Below are positions 23,730-33,136 of a stretch of 64,000 nt of DNA, one piece after another. The notes beneath the pieces were generated by a model. The model was given only the letters and a program-made list of their open reading frames with translations. It did not search any database and was not told the DNA's origin. Source of the stretch: Gammaproteobacteria bacterium (GTDB taxonomy: Bacteria > Pseudomonadota > Gammaproteobacteria > JAABTG01). The DNA is taken from assembly GCA_034522055.1 (NCBI GenBank), contig JAXHLS010000002.1, forward strand, positions 1,550,001 to 1,614,000, written 5' to 3'. The first letter of the stretch is position 1; each line of letters begins with the position of its first letter. The position numbers and the translations under genes were made by a program.

Positions 23730-24739
23730 CAGCAGCCGATGCGGGTGATCGGGTTGTCACGACAGACCTGGTTGTAACCGGCATAGCCGTCGGTCTGCAG
23801 CACGCCTTCGAAGCCGTCGAGCAGGCGCAAGGGGACCTCCTCGCCGCGCGAGGTGTCGTAGTGAAACAGCACCACCGGTCGCTCGGGTGGTCCTCCGCGG
23901 ACCAGCCACATCCATTTATCCGACGTGGCGACCTTGCCATCTTCCTTGAGGACTTGGATGCGGGTCTCGTCGGCCTGCAGGTAATCACCGGACAACTGCT
24001 GTTCGCGCAGCAGGTTGATCAGGGGTTTGAAGACATCATCCAGGCGGATGATCCAATTCGCCATCGCCGTGCGGCTGATGGGGCCACCATAGCGCTGCAG
24101 GATCTTCTCCAGGCGATACAGCGGCAGGGCATCGGCATACTTGGCCACCAGGATGTAGGCCAGCAGCGAGACGCTGGCGAGGCACTTGCCGAGCGGATGG
24201 ACGGGACGGGTCGCCGCCTTGACGAGCGATTTGCCCTCATCGTCGTGGTCATCGAACACGGCCTTCTCCTGCCAGTACTCGATGACCCGCGCCTGCGCCG
24301 GCACGATGTCCAGTTCTTCCTTAACCTTGGTGAAGAAGGTCTTGCTGGCCCCAACCTTCTCCTCATCGCGCAGCGCCAGCTCGACCCGCACGCGCGGCAG
24401 CCTGTCGGAGAACCCTTCGGCTTTCTTGCGTGGCGGCCGCGGCACCGGCGCGTCGGCCTTTTCCAACTCGGCCTCGACCTCGCCGAGGGCGACTTCCAAT
24501 TCGGCCTCGTCAAAGAAGTCACCCTGGAAGGCGAGCTTCTCGCTGCTGGCACCGAAGCGTTTTTGCTTGGCCAGGCGCAGTTGCTCCTCCAGCAGCCTGA
24601 GCAGCTTCTGCTGCTCGGCAATGAGCCGCTCGTGCTTGGCGATCAGGTGGTCTTTCTGCTCAATGACGTCGAGCAGAGCCGGTATCGATACGGGCGTATC
24701 GGGAGCGGGTTTCAGCTGCGTTTTCTGCGCGTCCAACAT
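23724..24739 (-). pseudogene. IS66 TnpC transposase, N-terminal fragment
   Basis: Starts MLDAQKTQLKPAPDTPVSIP at 24739. A leucine-zipper-like helix (KHERLIAEQQKLLRLLEEQL), a KRFGASSEKLA box and the zinc-finger/linker region precede the DDE core, whose first Asp is in DYLQADETRIQVL and second region in LQTDGYAGYNQV. The frame is cut at IGCWDH by RIT element I. Fragments 23724-24739, 19183-19551 and 12025-12226 sum to 1587 bases, 529 codons. Confidence 0.93.
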
Positions 24740-24773
24740 GCGCGAAAGTATAACAGAAACAGCGGCCTATGGG

Positions 24774-25139
24774 TCAGAAAAGTGACTCGTAATGCAGCTT
24801 TTTATGCCCTTTCATCAGCCCGAGATCGTAGCCGTCGAGGAGCCAGTTGATCTGCTGTCCAGTCAATGGCAGCACCGCCTCCTCGGGGCGTGGCCAGCGG
24901 AAGCGCTCTTCGGCCAGGCGCTTGTAATAGAGCACGAAGCCGTTGTCTTCCCAGTACAGGCACTTGATCGCATTGCGCCGCCGGTTGGTGAAGGCATACA
25001 GGCCGCCATCGAAGGGATTGTGCTCGAGTTCCTGCTCGACGATGGCGGCCAGCCCGCGGGGGCCTTTGCGGAAATCCACCGGATCCCGGTAAAGATAGAT
25101 GGCCGGCATGTCGTAGGCTGGGCGCAGATAGCGGTTCAT
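24774..25139 (-). CDS. IS66 TnpB (Orf2) protein
   Basis: 121 residues, [20 protein letters not shown] then [20 protein letters not shown] and the conserved [20 protein letters not shown], typical of IS66 Orf2. It is required with TnpA for transposition of IS66 members; molecular role unknown. Overlaps tnpA by four bases and ends 34 bases before tnpC. Intact although tnpC is broken. Confidence 0.95.
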   Translation of the reverse strand: MNRYLRPAYDMPAIYLYRDPVDFRKGPRGLAAIVEQELEHNPFDGGLYAFTNRRRNAIKCLYWEDNGFVLYYKRLAEERFRWPRPEEAVLPLTGQQINWLLDGYDLGLMKGHKKLHYESLF

Positions 25140-25456
25140 GACAGGCGCGCCAGCAGTTGCCCGACCAGCGCCAGGTTGTCAGCGTCTATCCCCTGCAGCT
25201 CGGCGCCATTGGGCAGCACCACCCTCAGACCAGCAGTCCCACCCGTGCCACCCAAGGCCACGGGCACGAAGCGCGACGCCGCACCGGCCCCACCCTGTCC
25301 CGGCTCACCCTCGAGCTTGCGCCGCCAGTAGCAGAACCGCGAGTACTTCAGCCCCGCACTTTCGCAGTACGCGCGCTGCGACTGCCCCGAGCTGCGCCAG
25401 GCTTCGAAGTGCTGCCGCCAATCCTCCTGCCTCAAAGATGTCTGCTGGTCCAACAT
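25136..25456 (-). CDS. IS66 TnpA (Orf1) protein
   Basis: 106 residues from ATG 25456, chosen for its AGGAGG ribosome binding site seven bases upstream. A longer frame to 25486 is open. [20 protein letters not shown] followed by [20 protein letters not shown] is the helix-turn-helix of IS66 Orf1. The C-terminal part [13 protein letters not shown] is the usual beta region. Intact. Confidence 0.92.
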   Translation of the reverse strand: MLDQQTSLRQEDWRQHFEAWRSSGQSQRAYCESAGLKYSRFCYWRRKLEGEPGQGGAGAASRFVPVALGGTGGTAGLRVVLPNGAELQGIDADNLALVGQLLARLS

Positions 25457-25538
25457 GTGTGCCTCCTGTGCGTGATGACTTCGCACAGTGTTGGCCAGCG
25501 TGGCTCGGGAAAATAGGTGCCGGTTTGAGGGCGCTTAC

Positions 25539-25905
25539 CGTGTACCTGCCGCACGCCCTGGGGCGCAAGTATCCCCAGGCCGGGCACGAGTTGGCGTGGC
25601 AGTACCTGTTTCCCGCATCCCAACCGGCGCTGGACCCGCGAACCGGGGTCCGGCGCCGGCACCACTTGCACGAGTCGGCGCTGCAGCGCGCGATCAAATC
25701 GGCGGTGCGGTCCAGTGGCATCCTCAAGCCGGCGAGCAGTCACACGCTGCGCCACTCTTTTGCCACCCATCTCCTCGAGGCGGGCTACGATATCCGGACG
25801 GTGCAGGAGCTACTCGGCCACAAGGACGTCTCCACCACTCAGATTTATACCCACGTGCTGAACCGCGGTGGCCACGGCGTCCGGAGCCCCCTCGAGGACG
25901 AATGA
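25539..25905 (+). pseudogene. intI: Integron integrase (IntI) C-terminal remnant, truncated by IS66
   Basis: The frame from the IS66 end encodes [100 protein letters not shown] and [28 protein letters not shown] is the integron-specific patch, and the Arg, His and Tyr of the catalytic domain are present. About two thirds of the gene, including Arg I, is missing; I do not find it at the left IS66 flank. The host therefore once carried an integron near this site. Cassette-type attC sites are not evident nearby. Confidence 0.9.
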
Positions 25906-26056
25906 CAGGATATGGTATGGGGTAGGCTCATCCATGCATGTTGGCTTCCTGGTCCTCGAGGAACCGTAGTCGCATCCCGCCCCGGAAGCAATGCGCCGCC
26001 GCCCTTTGAAGGTGTTTCGGAGGGGGCTGCGGTAGGTACCTGACCCGGGCGGAGCC

Positions 26057-27571
26057 CTATCCCCACCGCCACCGCCACCCCGCCATCACCAGAACTATGA
26101 GGGCCAGGGCCACCACCGGCCACTGCCCCCACCTGACGTAAGGGGTGGCGCCGGCCATGGGTTGGACCTGGCCGCGCAGGACGGCGGTCTGGAACTGGGG
26201 GATGCGGGCGCGGATCTCGCCGCGGGGGCCGATGATGGCGGTGATGCCGGTGTTGGTGGCGCGTAGCAGGGGGCGGCCGCTCTCCAGAGCGCGCATGCGG
26301 GCCATCTGGAAGTGCTGGGGCGGGCCGATGGAGCGGCCGAACCAGGCGTCGTTGGTGAGGTTCACCAGCAGCTCCGCCCGCGGCAGGTCGCGGCGCGCCA
26401 GCTCGCCGAAGGCCCCTTCGTAGCACACGGAGACGGCCACGGCATGGCCCGCCACCCGCGCCGGCGCCTGGTCCTGCGGGCCGGGACGGAAGGTGGGCAG
26501 GGGCAGGTTGAGGGCGCGCATGGGGGGCTCCAGCACGTCTCTCCAGGGCACGAACTCCCCGAAGGGCACCAGGTGGCGCTTGTGGTAGAGGCGCTCGCCG
26601 GGGGCCAGGGTGACCACCGAGTTGTGGAGCAGGCCGCTGCCGGCGTCCAGGTAGGGGATGCCGAGGATGAGGGCCTGGCCCCTCTCCTTTGCCTGCTCTT
26701 CGAGGCCGGCGAGGAACGGGCGCACCTCGTGGTAGAGGGCGGGAATAGCGGTCTCGGGCCAGATGATCAGGTCGGCGTCGCCATGGGCGCGGGTGGCGTT
26801 CAGGTAATGGTCCATGGTGGGCCGGCGGCGCTCGGGCAGCCATTTCTGGTCCTGGGGCACGTTGCCCTGGACCAGGGCCACCCGCAGGGTGTCCCCGGTG
26901 GGCGTGGTCCACGGGACGCCGTGGGCCAGCCAGCCGGCCAGGGCGATGGCGCCCAGTACCGCCAACGGGGCCGCGGGCCGGCGCGGCCGGGCCACCAGCG
27001 CCGCCAGCGCGCCGGCGGCAAGGGCGGTGAGGGCCGTCACCCCGAGCACCCCGGTCACGGGGGCGAGGCCCCGGAAGGGTCCGTCCACCTGGGCGTAGCC
27101 CGCCATGAGCCAGGGAAAGCCGGTGAAGAGCCAGCTGCGCAGCCATTCCTGGAGGGTCCAGGCGACGGGGAAGAGCACCAGCAGGCGCACCGCCGCCCCC
27201 GCCGGCAGACGGGTCACCAGCCAGCCCGTGAGGGCGGGGTAGAGGGCCATGGCCATGACGAGGAGGCCCGTGAGCACCACCGCCAGGGGCAGGGCGACGT
27301 GTTGGAACTGGAAGCTCTCGTGGATCCAGAACACGCCCGTGCCCAGCATGCCGGCGCCGTAGAGCCAGCCGCGCCGGGCGGCACGGCCCGGGGTGGCGGG
27401 CAGCCAGGCCAGGAACAGCACGGCCAGGGAGAGGACGGCCGCGGGCCACAGCTCGAAGGGCGAGAAGGCGAGCGGCCCCGCGGCCCCGGCCGCCACCACG
27501 CCGGCGTCCCAGGCGAGGGCACGCGCATCCCGCCGGCGGGACGGGGCGGGGCCGGGGATCGCCGCCGTCAC
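26057..27571 (-). CDS. lnt: Lnt, apolipoprotein N-acyltransferase
   Basis: Inner-membrane enzyme that adds the third acyl chain to lipoproteins. 504 residues: about seven N-terminal membrane helices, a nitrilase-type periplasmic domain, and a last helix (VVALALIVLVMAGWRW). Catalytic triad candidates are Glu in IIWPETAIPA (about residue 272), Lys in YHKRHLVPFGE (about 330) and Cys in VSVCYEGAFGE (about 382). It lies 20 bases after corC, the usual gammaproteobacterial pair. Confidence 0.96.
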   Translation of the reverse strand: MTAAIPGPAPSRRRDARALAWDAGVVAAGAAGPLAFSPFELWPAAVLSLAVLFLAWLPATPGRAARRGWLYGAGMLGTGVFWIHESFQFQHVALPLAVVLTGLLVMAMALYPALTGWLVTRLPAGAAVRLLVLFPVAWTLQEWLRSWLFTGFPWLMAGYAQVDGPFRGLAPVTGVLGVTALTALAAGALAALVARPRRPAAPLAVLGAIALAGWLAHGVPWTTPTGDTLRVALVQGNVPQDQKWLPERRRPTMDHYLNATRAHGDADLIIWPETAIPALYHEVRPFLAGLEEQAKERGQALILGIPYLDAGSGLLHNSVVTLAPGERLYHKRHLVPFGEFVPWRDVLEPPMRALNLPLPTFRPGPQDQAPARVAGHAVAVSVCYEGAFGELARRDLPRAELLVNLTNDAWFGRSIGPPQHFQMARMRALESGRPLLRATNTGITAIIGPRGEIRARIPQFQTAVLRGQVQPMAGATPYVRWGQWPVVALALIVLVMAGWRWRWG

Positions 27572-27590
27572 GGGCCGCTGTGCCGGCGTG

Positions 27591-28442
27591 CTACTGGGGG
27601 ACCTCGCCCACGCGCTCCACCTTCAGCAGGTGGACGCGGCGGCCGTCGGCCTTCAGCACCTCGAAGCGCAGGTTGCCGATGTACACCTCATCGCCGCGCT
27701 CGGGCAGGCGCCCGAAGGCCTTCAGCACGTGGCCGCCGATGGTGTCGAACTCGTCGTCGTCGAAATCCGTGCCGAGCATGTCGTTGAAGTCCTCCACCGG
27801 GGTCAGGGCCTTCACCGTGAACAGGCTTTCACTGTGGCGGCGTACGAAGGTCTCTTCGTCGTCCACGTCGTGCTCGTCGTCGATGTCGCCGACGATCTGC
27901 TCCAGCACGTCCTCGATGGTCACCAGCCCGGAGACGCCGCCGTACTCGTCCACCACGATGGCCATGTGGTTGCGCGAGGCGCGGAACTCCCGCAGCAGCA
28001 CGTTGAGGCGCTTGCTCTCGGGGATGAACACCGCCGGGCGCAGCACCTCGCGAATGGGGAAACGGCCGTCGCCGTGGGGCTGGAGGTAGGGCAGAATGTC
28101 CTTGGCCAGGAGGATCCCCACCACCTCGTCGGGGCTGTCGCCGAGCACCGGGAAGCGCGAATGGGCGGACTCGATGACGGTGTCGATGAGCTGGTCCAGG
28201 GGGGCATCCCGCTCCACCATCACCGCCTGGGTGCGGGGCACCATGATGTCCCGCACCCGCATCTCCGAGACCTGCAGGGCCCCCTCGATCATCGCCAGCA
28301 CGTCGGCATCCAGCAGGCGCCGCTGCTCGGCGTCCCGCAGCAGGCCTATGAGTTCCTGACGGTCCTTCGGCTCCCCCAGCAGGGCCTGGCTGAGGCGTTC
28401 CAACCAGCTCGAAGGACCGCCGCTAGTTCGGTCGTCGTTCAT
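27591..28442 (-). CDS. corC: CorC/YbeX, HlyC/CorC-family CBS-domain transporter accessory protein
   Basis: 283 residues from ATG 28442, which has AAGGAGAG upstream. An N-terminal helical part is followed by two CBS domains (VRDIMVPRTQAVMVERDAPL; LRPAVFIPESKRLNVLLREF). A C-terminal CorC_HlyC domain contains DDDEFDTIGGHVLKAFGRLP. The protein is soluble, with no membrane helices. It is associated with Co2+/Mg2+ efflux in enterics and with ribosome-related ybeYZX functions. Order miaB-phoH-ybeY-corC-lnt is conserved. Confidence 0.94.
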   Translation of the reverse strand: MNDDRTSGGPSSWLERLSQALLGEPKDRQELIGLLRDAEQRRLLDADVLAMIEGALQVSEMRVRDIMVPRTQAVMVERDAPLDQLIDTVIESAHSRFPVLGDSPDEVVGILLAKDILPYLQPHGDGRFPIREVLRPAVFIPESKRLNVLLREFRASRNHMAIVVDEYGGVSGLVTIEDVLEQIVGDIDDEHDVDDEETFVRRHSESLFTVKALTPVEDFNDMLGTDFDDDEFDTIGGHVLKAFGRLPERGDEVYIGNLRFEVLKADGRRVHLLKVERVGEVPQ

Positions 28443-28916
28443 GTCTCTCCTTGGGAATATACGCCAGCCCGACCCATTCGGGCTGGCCGTCTGGCTGTTG
28501 CCTCTCATGCCTGCTCGTAGGGATCGCCGAATCCCATGTCGAGCAGGATCGCCACCTCCCGCGCCTCCATGTCCCGGGCTTCGTCGTCGCTGAGATGGTC
28601 GAAGCCCTGGAGGTGCAGCATGCCGTGGACCACCATGTGGGCCCAGTGGGCTGCCGGGGTCTTGCCCTGGGCGGCGGCCTCGCGGGCCACCACGGGGGCG
28701 CAGATCACCACGTCCCCCAACAGGGTGATGTCGGTGCCGGGTATGGTGTCACCGGGAAATGACAGCACGTTGGTGGGCCCCTCACGGTGGCGGTAGGTGC
28801 CGTTGAGGGTCGTCATCTCGGCCTCGTCGACCACCCGCACCGTCACCTCCACGGGGCCGGGGCGCTCCCCCAGGGCGTGGCGGGTCCAGGCCTGCAGCTG
28901 CTCCGGCGGCGGGCAG

Positions 28917-29942
<1,026 letters not shown>

Positions 29943-29954
29943 GGGGCCACCCGT

Positions 29955-31292
29955 TCAGGCCGCGGCGCTGTCCACGCGGCGCCCGCGCAGGGAGTTGGGC
30001 AGGGCCTCGGTGATGAGCACGTCCACGAAGCGCCCGCGCTGGCGCAAGTCGCCGGCGAAGTTGACCACCCGGTTGTTGGGGGTGCGGCCGGCGAGCATCA
30101 GGGGGTCCTTGCGGGACGGGCCCTCCACCAGCACCGGCTGCACCGTGCCCACCATGGCCGCGCTGTAGCCCTGGGTGAACTCGCCGATACGCCGCTGCAA
30201 CCGCGCCAGCCGTGCCTTCTTCTCCGCCATGGGCACGTCGTCCGCCAGGGCGGCGGCGGGGGTGCCGGGGCGGGCGCTGTAGACGAAGCTGAAGGAGTGG
30301 TCGAAGCGCACCTCCTCGATGAGGTCCATGGTGGCCTCGAAGTCCGCCGCCGTCTCGCCGGGGAAGCCGACGATGAAGTCCGAGGACAGGCTGAGATCGG
30401 GGCGGGCGGCGCGCAGGCGGCGGATGGTGTCCAGGTACTGGGCCACGGTGTGGCCGCGCTTCATCTCCCGCAGGATGCGGTCGCTGCCGCTCTGCACCGG
30501 CAGATGCAGGTGGCTCACCAGCTCGGGCACCTCGGCGTAGGCCGCGATGAGGGCGTCGTTCATCTCCACCGGGTGGGAGGTGGTGTAGCGGATGCGGTCG
30601 ATGCCGTCCACGGCCGCCACGTAGGTCACCAGCAGCCCCAGGTCTGCGACGTCGCCGTCGTGGGTGGGGCCGCGGTAGGCGTTGACGTTCTGGCCCAGCA
30701 GGGTCACCTCCCGCACGCCGCGGGCCGCAAGGGCGGCCACCTCGGCGATGACGTCGTCGAAGGGCCGGCTCACCTCCTCGCCGCGGGTGTAGGGCACCAC
30801 GCAGAAGGTGCAGTACTTGCTGCAGCCTTCCATGATGGACACGAAGGCGGTGGGGCCCGCCACCCGGGGCTCGGGCAGGCGGTCGAATTTCTCGATCTCG
30901 GGGAAGCTGATGTCCACCTGGTGGTGATGGGTGGAGGCCAGGCGGTCCAGCATCTCGGGCAGGCGGTGGAGGGTCTGGGGGCCGTAGACCAGGTCCACGT
31001 AGGGGGCCCGCTCCTGGATGGCCGCGCCCTCCTGGCTGGCCACGCAGCCGCCCACGCCGATGACCACCCCGGGGCGGGCCTCCTTGAGGGGCCGCCACAT
31101 GCCGAGCTGGGAGAACACCTTGTCCTGGGCCTTCTCCCGCACCGAGCAGGTGTTGAGCAGCAGCACGTCGGCGGCGGCGGGGTCGTCCGTCAGCTCCAGG
31201 TCCCGGCGGCTCTCCAGCAGCTCGGCGGTGCGCGCCGAGTCGTACTCGTTCATCTGGCAGCCGAAGGTCTTGATGAAGAGCTTGCGCTTCAC
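29955..31292 (-). CDS. miaB: MiaB, tRNA-2-methylthio-N6-isopentenyladenosine synthase
   Basis: Radical-SAM enzyme that methylthiolates i6A37 in tRNA. I start it at GTG 31292 ([20 protein letters not shown] after the initiator), matching the E. coli N-terminus; the open frame upstream is repeat DNA. 445 residues with an N-terminal 4Fe-4S domain (Cys in FGCQMN, NTCSVRE, VGGCVAS), the radical SAM motif [17 protein letters not shown] (about 156-163), and a C-terminal TRAM domain. First gene of the miaB-phoH-ybeY-corC-lnt run. Confidence 0.95.
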   Translation of the reverse strand: MKRKLFIKTFGCQMNEYDSARTAELLESRRDLELTDDPAAADVLLLNTCSVREKAQDKVFSQLGMWRPLKEARPGVVIGVGGCVASQEGAAIQERAPYVDLVYGPQTLHRLPEMLDRLASTHHHQVDISFPEIEKFDRLPEPRVAGPTAFVSIMEGCSKYCTFCVVPYTRGEEVSRPFDDVIAEVAALAARGVREVTLLGQNVNAYRGPTHDGDVADLGLLVTYVAAVDGIDRIRYTTSHPVEMNDALIAAYAEVPELVSHLHLPVQSGSDRILREMKRGHTVAQYLDTIRRLRAARPDLSLSSDFIVGFPGETAADFEATMDLIEEVRFDHSFSFVYSARPGTPAAALADDVPMAEKKARLARLQRRIGEFTQGYSAAMVGTVQPVLVEGPSRKDPLMLAGRTPNNRVVNFAGDLRQRGRFVDVLITEALPNSLRGRRVDSAAA

Positions 31293-31440
31293 GGTCGGGG
31301 CCTGGACGGGGCGTTCGGGGACAGGGCGCGCGGCAGGGACGGCCGCGGGGTCGTCCGGGGTCTGGTCGGCGCTAGGACGCAAGGGGCGTAACGGGCATGG
31401 TTCGGTGCCGGCATCTCGGTAAAGGGACCAATAACATAAA

Positions 31441-31560
31441 AATCGCGAAGCACGTTCTCCCCCTCTCCCTCTGGGAGAGGGATGGGGTGAGGGAACGAAC
31501 ATGGCGAAACGCGCTCCTCATTGTCTTCTCCAGGACACCGTATATCGCCATGTTCGTTAA
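31441..31560 (-). repeat. Family-A interspersed repeat, copy 3 (short form, opposite orientation)
   Basis: Read on the minus strand it starts AACGAACATGGCGATATACG. It has arms pairing with CGCGTTTCGCCATGTTCGTT around a loop of about 25 bases, then CCCTCACCCCATCCCTCTCC and AGAGGGAGAGGGGGAG, ending CGTGCTTCGCGATT. It lacks about 73 bases present in the copies at 2186 and 50595. It lies upstream of miaB and downstream of batD. The rest of 31293-31666 shows nothing I can name. Confidence 0.82.
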
Positions 31561-31666
31561 CTTACAACAGCCCCGCCGCCCGTGCCACCGGCAACGGGCA
31601 GGGGTTTCTCCGGCTATCCCGAAGACCCCTGGTCCCCGCCCGCCCGCTCCCATGGCTACCCGGCGG

Positions 31667-33136
31667 CTACTCGGGATTGAGGGCAGGCAGTTCCTGGCGA
31701 CCCTCTTCCCGAACGGCGGCCGGCCGGCGGCGGCGGGCGCTGCGCTCCAGGCAACCCCGCAGCACCATCTCCCACTCCTCGCGCCATTGGGGCAGATCCA
31801 CCTCCCGGCCACCGTAATAATCATCGTCGAGCTGGCGCGTGAGGTGGCGGATGAGTTCCCCGTCCTCGGCGGCGGCACCGGCAGCCAGGGCCTCACCGGT
31901 GTCGTGGAGGGTGGTGCGCTCCGGCAACCCCAGGCGGATGGCGGCGAAACTGCTTACCATGCGGCGCAGGGCCGGGACGTCGGAGGCCACCCGGGCCTGG
32001 CGCTGCCACCAGGCCTGGAGCAGGGGCAGAGGCAGGCTGTGGTCCAGCAGGTCCACCACGCCGTGGTGCAGGCACCGCGCCCTGCCCTCCACGTAGCTCA
32101 GTCCGCTGAGGCAGCGGGCACTGCAGTGCCCCCGCAGGCGCTGGATGCGCAACTGGCCGCCGCCGCTATCCCCCAGCAGCCAGAACAGCCCCAGGCCGCC
32201 CGCCACGGCGACGGCCACCATGAGGAAGAAGCTCGCCATCCCGGGACCGGCATCGGCCGTCACCGGCCCGGCGCCCGCCGGTTCACCGGCCACGCGCCGC
32301 AGGGCCGGTCGCACCTCGAGTTCCCGGGCCGGCACCCGTTCCGTCACCGCCTCCCGGCGGTTGAGGTCCCACCAGTGAAGGACCAGCTCGGGCACCTCCA
32401 GGCGGCCCTCGCGGGTGGGGATGAGGGTGAAGGTCTCCACCCGGCGCCCCCAGATATGGCCCGGCTGACGGATGCGCGTATCCACCCGGGGCCGCTCGGG
32501 ATAGACCTTGAAGCCGGGCACCGCGAGTTGGGTGGCGACGCTGGGCAACTGCTCGCCGAGGGCGCCGCGGGCGCGCGTCTCCACCTCCAGCAGGAGGGGC
32601 TCGCCCACCCGCGGTGACGAGGCCTGCAGCTCGGTGCGCAACTCCAGCCACTGCAGGGGGCGCCACGCCTGTTCCACGGCTCGGGCTTCGCGCACCTCCA
32701 GCTTGAGGGGCTGGGTATGAAAGGTCTCCTCCCCCGGCGGGGTACCGCCGGCGCCGCCGCCATAGGCCACGGTGACGCGGGCCGGCCCTATGTTCAGCCC
32801 CCCCGCCTGCAGGGGAGTGAGGACATAACGGAGGTCGCTGGTGACGTAGCGGGTATCGCCCAGGGTGACGGTGGCGTTGCGGTTGGACTCCTCCACCCGC
32901 TCCAGGGTGGCGTCCGTCACCACGGGCGGCACCACCTGGTAGGTGCGCAGGTCCACGCTGCTGAAGATGCGTATGGTGTAGAGCAGCGGTTCCTTGACGT
33001 AGGGGGACGGGTTGCTGAGCCAGGCCTCGGCGTAGATGCGCCCCGGCGCCGCCGCGGCGTGTCCCCAGCAGACCAGCAGCACCAGCAGCGCCGCCGGCAG
33101 GCGGACCCGGCGGACCATGGCGTGCGCGCCTACCAT
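31667..33136 (-). CDS. batD: BatD-like membrane-anchored protein of the Bat operon
   Basis: 489 residues from ATG 33136, which overlaps the batC stop region; ATG 33118 is an alternative. A signal sequence (RLPAALLVLLVCWGHAAAA) is followed by a beta-rich extracytoplasmic region (YVKEPLLYTIRIFSSVDLRT; VGEPLLLEVETRARG), a transmembrane helix (FFLMVAVAVAGGLGLFWLL, about residue 305), and a cytoplasmic tail. This is the BatD/oxygen-tolerance family layout. The MoxR-Bat set is thought to act in envelope stress or metalloprotein maturation; the precise role is unknown. Confidence 0.85.
   Translation of the reverse strand: MVGAHAMVRRVRLPAALLVLLVCWGHAAAAPGRIYAEAWLSNPSPYVKEPLLYTIRIFSSVDLRTYQVVPPVVTDATLERVEESNRNATVTLGDTRYVTSDLRYVLTPLQAGGLNIGPARVTVAYGGGAGGTPPGEETFHTQPLKLEVREARAVEQAWRPLQWLELRTELQASSPRVGEPLLLEVETRARGALGEQLPSVATQLAVPGFKVYPERPRVDTRIRQPGHIWGRRVETFTLIPTREGRLEVPELVLHWWDLNRREAVTERVPARELEVRPALRRVAGEPAGAGPVTADAGPGMASFFLMVAVAVAGGLGLFWLLGDSGGGQLRIQRLRGHCSARCLSGLSYVEGRARCLHHGVVDLLDHSLPLPLLQAWWQRQARVASDVPALRRMVSSFAAIRLGLPERTTLHDTGEALAAGAAAEDGELIRHLTRQLDDDYYGGREVDLPQWREEWEMVLRGCLERSARRRRPAAVREEGRQELPALNPE

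Larger units (their letters stand above)
11821..25538 (-). mobile_element. IS66-family insertion sequence, interrupted by two RIT elements
   Basis: Ends are inverted repeats: GTAAGCGCCAGAGAATCGGC at 11821 and GTAAGCGCCCTCAAACCGGC (minus strand) ending at 25538. Genes run tnpA-tnpB-tnpC on the minus strand. Without the two insertions (12233-19188 and 19558-23729) the element is 2590 bp, normal for IS66. The flanking octamers (CTTGTGGA left, CGTGTACC right) do not match, so the original 8-bp target duplication is missing. One side was probably lost by deletion or recombination. The right flank is the truncated integron integrase gene. Confidence 0.9.
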
